From assembly GCF_034347405.1 (NCBI RefSeq), contig NZ_CP133778.1, positions 1,984,001 to 2,048,000 on the forward strand: 64,000 nt of DNA, given 5' to 3'. Under the pieces are notes generated by a model. It searched no databases. It saw only the letters and a list, made by a program, of their open reading frames with translations, and was not told where the DNA came from. Positions 60,198 through 64,000 of this stretch are shown here, in pieces. The DNA is from Pseudomonas sp. CCC3.1 (lineage in GTDB: Bacteria > Pseudomonadota > Gammaproteobacteria > Pseudomonadales > Pseudomonadaceae). Position numbers and translations under genes: made by a program. Within the stretch, counting starts at the first letter, position 1; every line of letters starts with the position of its first letter.

Positions 60198-60977
60198 TTA
60201 GAGCTCGATTTCAATGGGCGTTTGAAATCCTTCCACCGGCTCCAGGGCCTTGGCTGCACGTTGCAGAATCTGCAGGTAGTGGTCGAAGTTATGGCGAATG
60301 CGCTCAGCCGCTCCGCCGAGCCCAAGGGTTGCCGGCTGGCCCTGAATGGTGACCGGCAGCAAGACGCAAATAGAGGCGCCGCCTAGGAAGGGAATGTTCT
60401 CAGTGGCGGCATAGCCTTGGCTGCGAATACTGCGCACCTTCTCCATCATCGTTGGCAAGTCGACACGCTCGCCGTTTTTTTGGGTGACGATGTTTGCGCG
60501 ACGAATAATGTTATCGAGCATCTTGTCGCTCATCGTCGACATCAGCATCCACCCGGTGGCCGACTGCGTCATGGGGCGCAATTCACTTTCGTTGACCTGA
60601 AAGCGCAGGGCATGCACGGACTGGATGACTTGAACGTACTGCACGTAAATATCATTTTTGGTGTTGATGGACACCGATTCGCCGGTTTCGGCGTGGACAT
60701 CGTTCATCGCGGCCAGGATACCGGGTGACGAAAACAGCGTGGTCGGTACCCACTCGCCCAGTGAAGTGACCTTTACCGTGGGGAAGTACAGGCGCTCGTG
60801 GCGATTGAAGTTTAGATAGCCCAGGGAAATAAGGGTCTTGAGCAAAACCGTTGTACTTGATTGCGGATAACCCAAGGCTGCGGAGATCTCTGACATGGCC
60901 CGCGGTTGCCGTACATGTTTAAAAAACTCAAGTATTTCAAGCACTCGCATGGCGGATTTAACTTGTGACGGTTGCAT
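60198..60977 (-). CDS. IclR-family transcriptional regulator
   Basis: The 259-residue protein has the IclR winged helix (MRVLEILEFFKHVRQPRAMSEISAALGYPQSSTTVLLKTLISLGYL) and the effector-binding domain (GGASICVLLPVTIQGQPATLGLGGAAERI). It is convergent with the ACAD genes and divergent from the SDR gene, with the palindrome 61006-61021 29-44 bases before its start. It probably senses the substrate or its CoA ester and controls both divergent promoters. Confidence 0.92.
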   Translation of the reverse strand: MQPSQVKSAMRVLEILEFFKHVRQPRAMSEISAALGYPQSSTTVLLKTLISLGYLNFNRHERLYFPTVKVTSLGEWVPTTLFSSPGILAAMNDVHAETGESVSINTKNDIYVQYVQVIQSVHALRFQVNESELRPMTQSATGWMLMSTMSDKMLDNIIRRANIVTQKNGERVDLPTMMEKVRSIRSQGYAATENIPFLGGASICVLLPVTIQGQPATLGLGGAAERIRHNFDHYLQILQRAAKALEPVEGFQTPIEIEL

Positions 60978-61005
60978 ATAAAACGCCCCCTTGTGCGGTG
61001 ATCTT

Positions 61006-61021
61006 TTTCACATCTGTGAAA
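61006..61021. promoter_or_regulatory. Candidate regulator operator, copy 2 (TTTCACATCTGTGAAA)
   Basis: This palindrome has arms TTTCACA / TGTGAAA around TC and shares the 14-base core with 55216-55231. It lies between the IclR gene (upstream of its start) and the SDR gene at 61142. A second short palindrome ACATATGT follows near 61033. Auto-control of IclR-type genes is common. Confidence 0.6.
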
Positions 61022-61141
61022 CTCATGCGCACATATGTAGTTATTGTTGTTGGCCACAGATTCGGATGACAGGATGGTTTTGTCAAGGCGCTACCCAGCG
61101 CTGATTTGAATGCAGTCCCACTCATAATAAGAGGTAAAAAA

Positions 61142-61897
61142 ATGGGCAGATTGGCCGGCAAAGTTGCATTAGTGACTGGGGGCGCACGGGGTATTGGCGC
61201 AGCCATCAGTGAGGCATTCGCCCGTGAAGGCGCACAGGTAGGCATTCTTGATCTTAAAGAAGACGTCGCTCGTGAGGCGGTGCAACGCATCGAAGCACAA
61301 GGTGGCCGTGCCGTCGCCTTGATCGGGAATGTGGCCCGCCGCGACGATGTGCTGCGTGCCGTCAGTAGCCTGACTGAAACCTTTGGCGCGCCCACCGTGC
61401 TGGTCAATAACGCCATGTGGAACCGTTACGGACCTTTGCAAGAACAGAGCGAAGAGTTGATCGGACGCATGATCGACGTGGGCTTTAAAGGCGTTGTCTG
61501 GGGGTATCAGGCGGTGCTTAAAGGCATGACCGATGCGGGTGGTGGTTGCATCATCAATATCGCGTCGCCTTCTGCGGTGCTCGCTATGCGCAATGGCATC
61601 ATGTACAGCGCGGTCAAGTCTGCCGTGTTGGGCCTGACTCGTTCCGGCTCGGCGGAGTTCGGCCCGTACAACATTCGTGTCAACGCCATTGCACCGGGGC
61701 CGACACCGACTGATGGGGCCAATCTGGTGGTCGATGAGGCTGCCTGGGAGCGCCGTCGCCAGCGCATGCCCATAGGGCGCCTGGGTACACCTGAAGACAT
61801 TGCCAACGCAGCGGTATTTCTGGCCAGTGAAGAGTCGAGTTTCATTACCGGAGACATGCTGTTTGTCGACGGCGGAGTGACTTACGCGTTTTCTTGA
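61142..61897 (+). CDS. Short-chain dehydrogenase/reductase (SDR), second copy
   Basis: The 251-residue enzyme has TGGARGIGAAIS, the DLKE acidic residue for NAD, VNNAMWNRYG (a variation of NNAG), Ser in NIASPSAV, and YSAVKSAVLG with Tyr and Lys, and ends ITGDMLFVDGGVTYAFS. The ATG at 61142 has GAGG 7 bases before it; an open frame extends 12 codons upstream. It is divergent from IclR, and a product-linked dehydrogenation step is likely. The first SDR (52192) is a separate homolog. Confidence 0.9.
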   Translation: MGRLAGKVALVTGGARGIGAAISEAFAREGAQVGILDLKEDVAREAVQRIEAQGGRAVALIGNVARRDDVLRAVSSLTETFGAPTVLVNNAMWNRYGPLQEQSEELIGRMIDVGFKGVVWGYQAVLKGMTDAGGGCIINIASPSAVLAMRNGIMYSAVKSAVLGLTRSGSAEFGPYNIRVNAIAPGPTPTDGANLVVDEAAWERRRQRMPIGRLGTPEDIANAAVFLASEESSFITGDMLFVDGGVTYAFS

Positions 61898-62071
61898 TTC
61901 GGCTCACGTACACGTGCGGGTTGTCCCTGGCGTAAAACATTAAAACAGGTCACCCGTTAATAACGGCTTTAGAACACTCGTTATCCCGATAAACAGGGCG
62001 AGAACGATGAGTGCCAGTGTTATGGCGCAACGCATTCGCTCGCCTTGAAGTTGGGGTAAATAAGGAATGCC

Positions 62072-62986
62072 ATGCCTATTACGTTTACGCGACTTGGCGA
62101 ATTACCGGATTTACTCGGAGAAAGTCCGGTGTGGGACAGTGAGAACCAATGTTTATATTGGGTCGACAGTGTTTCAAAGTTAATTCGTCGCTATGAACCG
62201 GCCAGCGGTGTTTTCAGTCATTGGCAAGCACCGTCCATGGTCGGTTGTGTCGGCCTGGGTCAAGGGCGAACGCTGATTGTCGGCCTGGCCGACGGGATTT
62301 ACCGCATGGCGCTGGACAGCGGTGAATTCACGCCCTTGCTGCGTCCGCTTCCGGTCAACCCTGACGTGCGTTTCAACGACGGTCGTACTGACCGTTTCGG
62401 CCGTTTCTTGTGCGGCTCCATGGGCATCCATGCAGATCCGCAGGGGGCACTCTATCGGGTTTCGGTGGATGGCCATGGCGAAATGCTGGCCAACGGTATC
62501 CGAATTGCCAACACCCTGTGTTTTAGCCCTGACGGCGACACCATGTACTTCGCCGATAGCCTCGACCGCACCATCCGCGCTTATAAATATGGGCATGAGC
62601 GCCAGCCCCTGACTGAGCCGCGACGCTTCACCGAAACCGAAGTGTTGGGCTCTGGACCCGATGGCGCGACGGTCGACGCTCAAGGGTATATCTGGGTCGC
62701 ACTGGTTCAGGTGGGGCGCATCGCGCGCTTCTCTGCGGACGGCATTCTGAACCGCCTGATCAAGTCCCCGACGGACATGCCTTCATGCCTGGCGTTTGGC
62801 GGCCCCGATCTGTCGACGCTGTACGTCACGTCGATCAAACACTCAGGCACGGGTCGTGCCATATCTCGCCATCCTGACGGTGGTTTCCTGTTTGCCATCG
62901 ATGGACTGGGTGTACAGGGCCTGCCTGAACCGCGATTTGGGCAGTGCCCGGTTACGGTTGAACCCTTTGAGAGTGTATCCGTATGA
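62072..62986 (+). CDS. SMP-30/gluconolactonase/LRE family protein
   Basis: The 304-residue protein has the six-bladed propeller family features: GELPDLLGESPVWDSENQCLYWVDSVS, VRFNDGRTDRFGRFLCGSM, ANTLCFSPDGDTMYFADSLDRTIRAYKY and GPDGATVDAQGYIWVAL. The metal-binding Glu (GESPVW), Asn and Asp residues are present. It would open a lactone by hydrolysis. The following gene starts in its stop (ATGA), so they are co-translated. Confidence 0.92.
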   Translation: MPITFTRLGELPDLLGESPVWDSENQCLYWVDSVSKLIRRYEPASGVFSHWQAPSMVGCVGLGQGRTLIVGLADGIYRMALDSGEFTPLLRPLPVNPDVRFNDGRTDRFGRFLCGSMGIHADPQGALYRVSVDGHGEMLANGIRIANTLCFSPDGDTMYFADSLDRTIRAYKYGHERQPLTEPRRFTETEVLGSGPDGATVDAQGYIWVALVQVGRIARFSADGILNRLIKSPTDMPSCLAFGGPDLSTLYVTSIKHSGTGRAISRHPDGGFLFAIDGLGVQGLPEPRFGQCPVTVEPFESVSV

Positions 62987-64000
62987 GCAATCAGTCTTCT
63001 TTATCAGCACTGCTGGCCCCTCGTTCAATCGCCCTTATCGGCGCCTCGCAAGACCCCACGCGCATTGGAGGACGTCCGCTGCGCTACCTGCGCGAGAGCG
63101 GTTACGCCGGTGCTGTCTACCCGGTCAACCCCAATCGTGAAAGCGTTCAGGGCCTGGCAGCCTATCCCTCTATTGCCAGTCTGCCGCAAGTACCTGACGT
63201 TGCTCTATTGGCAGTGCCGGCCGCTGCGACGTTGCAGGCCGTGCGTGAGTGCGCAGAGCAGGGCGTCGGCTCGGCGATCGTATTCTCAGCGGGCTTTGCA
63301 GAAGCCGACGATGCTGGACGGGCTGTCCAGGAGCAAATAAGTGCCATTGCCCGAGAATCGGGGATGCGCATTCTGGGTCCCAACTGCCTTGGCGTATTTA
63401 ATGCGCAAGCCAACTATTACGGGACGTTCTCGGCCATCTTCGATGCGAGTTTCATGCAGCCGGGGCCGCTGGCCATTGTCTCTCAGAGTGGCGCCTATGG
63501 TTCTCATCTGGCACATTTGGCCCGTCAGCGCGGGCTGGGCATCAACTACTGGATCACCACCGGCAACGAGTGCGATGTCGATGTGGCCGAAGCCCTCAGT
63601 TGGGTCGTTGAGCAGCCGGACGTCAAAGTGGTCATGGCGTACGCAGAGGGCATCCGTAATCGTGAGCGTTTTTTGGCGGCGCTAGAGACAGCGCGGAAAA
63701 ACGAAGTCGCGATTGTTTTCATGAAAGTCGGTCGTTCGGTTGTCGGCGCCCATGCTGTGAGTTCGCACACAGCCGCCCTGGCGGGTTCGGACGCAGTGTT
63801 CGATGCCGTTCTGCGCCAATATGGCGTCTACCGTGCACACACCACGGCCGAGCAACTGGACGTGGCCTATGCGGCTGCTCGCGGGCGTTTTATCAGGGGG
63901 AATCGGTTGGGCATCTTCACCCTCTCGGGCGGTTTCGGCATTCAGATGGCCGACGATGCTGAAGCCGCCGGGCTGGCCGTGACACCCATGCCGCCCGAAG
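62983..64000 (+). CDS. NDP-forming acyl-CoA synthetase-type protein, 3' end outside the window
   Basis: The 339 visible residues are a CoA-binding domain (ALLAPRSIALIGASQDPTRIGGRPLRYLRESGYAGAVYPVNP) and a succinyl-CoA-ligase-like domain (GPNCLGVFN, QSGAYGSHLAHLARQRGLGINYWITTGNECDVDVAEAL). The phosphohistidine-type motif VSSHTAALAGSDAVFDAV is present. Such ADP- or GDP-forming ligases make acyl-CoA esters, or acetyltransferases if fused. The gene runs off the edge, so its ATP-grasp part is not seen. It begins in the gluconolactonase stop. Confidence 0.9.
   Translation, partial: MSNQSSLSALLAPRSIALIGASQDPTRIGGRPLRYLRESGYAGAVYPVNPNRESVQGLAAYPSIASLPQVPDVALLAVPAAATLQAVRECAEQGVGSAIVFSAGFAEADDAGRAVQEQISAIARESGMRILGPNCLGVFNAQANYYGTFSAIFDASFMQPGPLAIVSQSGAYGSHLAHLARQRGLGINYWITTGNECDVDVAEALSWVVEQPDVKVVMAYAEGIRNRERFLAALETARKNEVAIVFMKVGRSVVGAHAVSSHTAALAGSDAVFDAVLRQYGVYRAHTTAEQLDVAYAAARGRFIRGNRLGIFTLSGGFGIQMADDAEAAGLAVTPMPPE

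Noticed and set aside
1..64000. CRISPR array, rRNA, prophage structural genes
   Set aside because: No regularly spaced repeats, rRNA-like sequence, or capsid and tail genes were seen on reading the window.

Overview
The window comes from a Pseudomonas-type gammaproteobacterium, probably of the P. fluorescens group. The evidence is the gene order csp / thrS-infC-rpmI-rplT / pheS-pheT-ihfA-merR-like / tRNA-Pro(GGG), the Pseudomonas-like protein sequences, and the GC-rich codon use. All names come from reading the translations; no database was searched.

Region 1 (1-8657) is core chromosome: a cold-shock protein, a small secreted protein, the translation cluster thrS, infC (non-AUG start), rpmI, rplT, then pheS, pheT, ihfA, a MerR-type regulator and tRNA-Pro(GGG).

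Region 2 (about 8658-37382) is a decayed integrative and conjugative element (ICE) abutting the tRNA-Pro gene. It keeps a MobH-type relaxase and a genomic-island-type (MPF_G-like) mating-pair set, mostly on the minus strand: TraG_N protein, TIGR03755/03756/03757-like proteins, VirB4/TraC ATPase, TIGR03751/03752/03749/03746/03750/03745/03758-like proteins, RAQPRD protein, TIGR03747-like protein and a TraD coupling ATPase that has lost its N-terminus to an IS3-family element. No integrase gene or second att copy is visible, so the element looks immobile by itself. Two cargo blocks interrupt the transfer genes. Block A (16.5-23.2 kb) holds an IS66 remnant, a TccC/Rhs-type toxin gene whose 5' end is tandemly duplicated, a 5'-truncated umuC/rulB gene, a DUF3077-type gene with a hairpin covering its ribosome-binding site, and three unknown genes. 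Block B (31.0-34.9 kb) holds a deleted IS630-type element and two 139-bp MITE-like elements in opposite orientation, which bracket two paralogous secreted cysteine-rich proteins.

Region 3 (37383-45331) holds the complete-looking IS3 element, a divergent MFS exporter/LysR pair, and a visibly AT-richer patch with a small secreted ORF, a nitrilase-superfamily amidohydrolase and a glutamate-decarboxylase-like PLP enzyme.

Region 4 (45332-52034) is a LysR regulator divergent from a six-gene operon: PxpA (LamB/YcsF), biotin carrier, biotin carboxylase, AHS1/PxpB, AHS2/PxpC and an NCS1-type permease. Together the carrier, carboxylase and AHS1/AHS2 proteins are the separated parts of a urea-carboxylase-like enzyme. 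With PxpA and a permease this suggests ATP- and biotin-dependent use of a lactam or amide.

Region 5 (52192-64000, running off the edge) is a catabolic cluster: two SDR dehydrogenases, OprD porin, SnoaL-like protein, AMP-forming acyl-CoA synthetase, two acyl-CoA dehydrogenases, enoyl-CoA hydratase, IclR regulator, SMP-30/gluconolactonase and an NDP-forming acyl-CoA synthetase. Two copies of the palindrome TTCACATCTGTGAA, one in each divergent promoter region, point to one regulon, plausibly controlled by the IclR protein. The substrate cannot be told from sequence alone.
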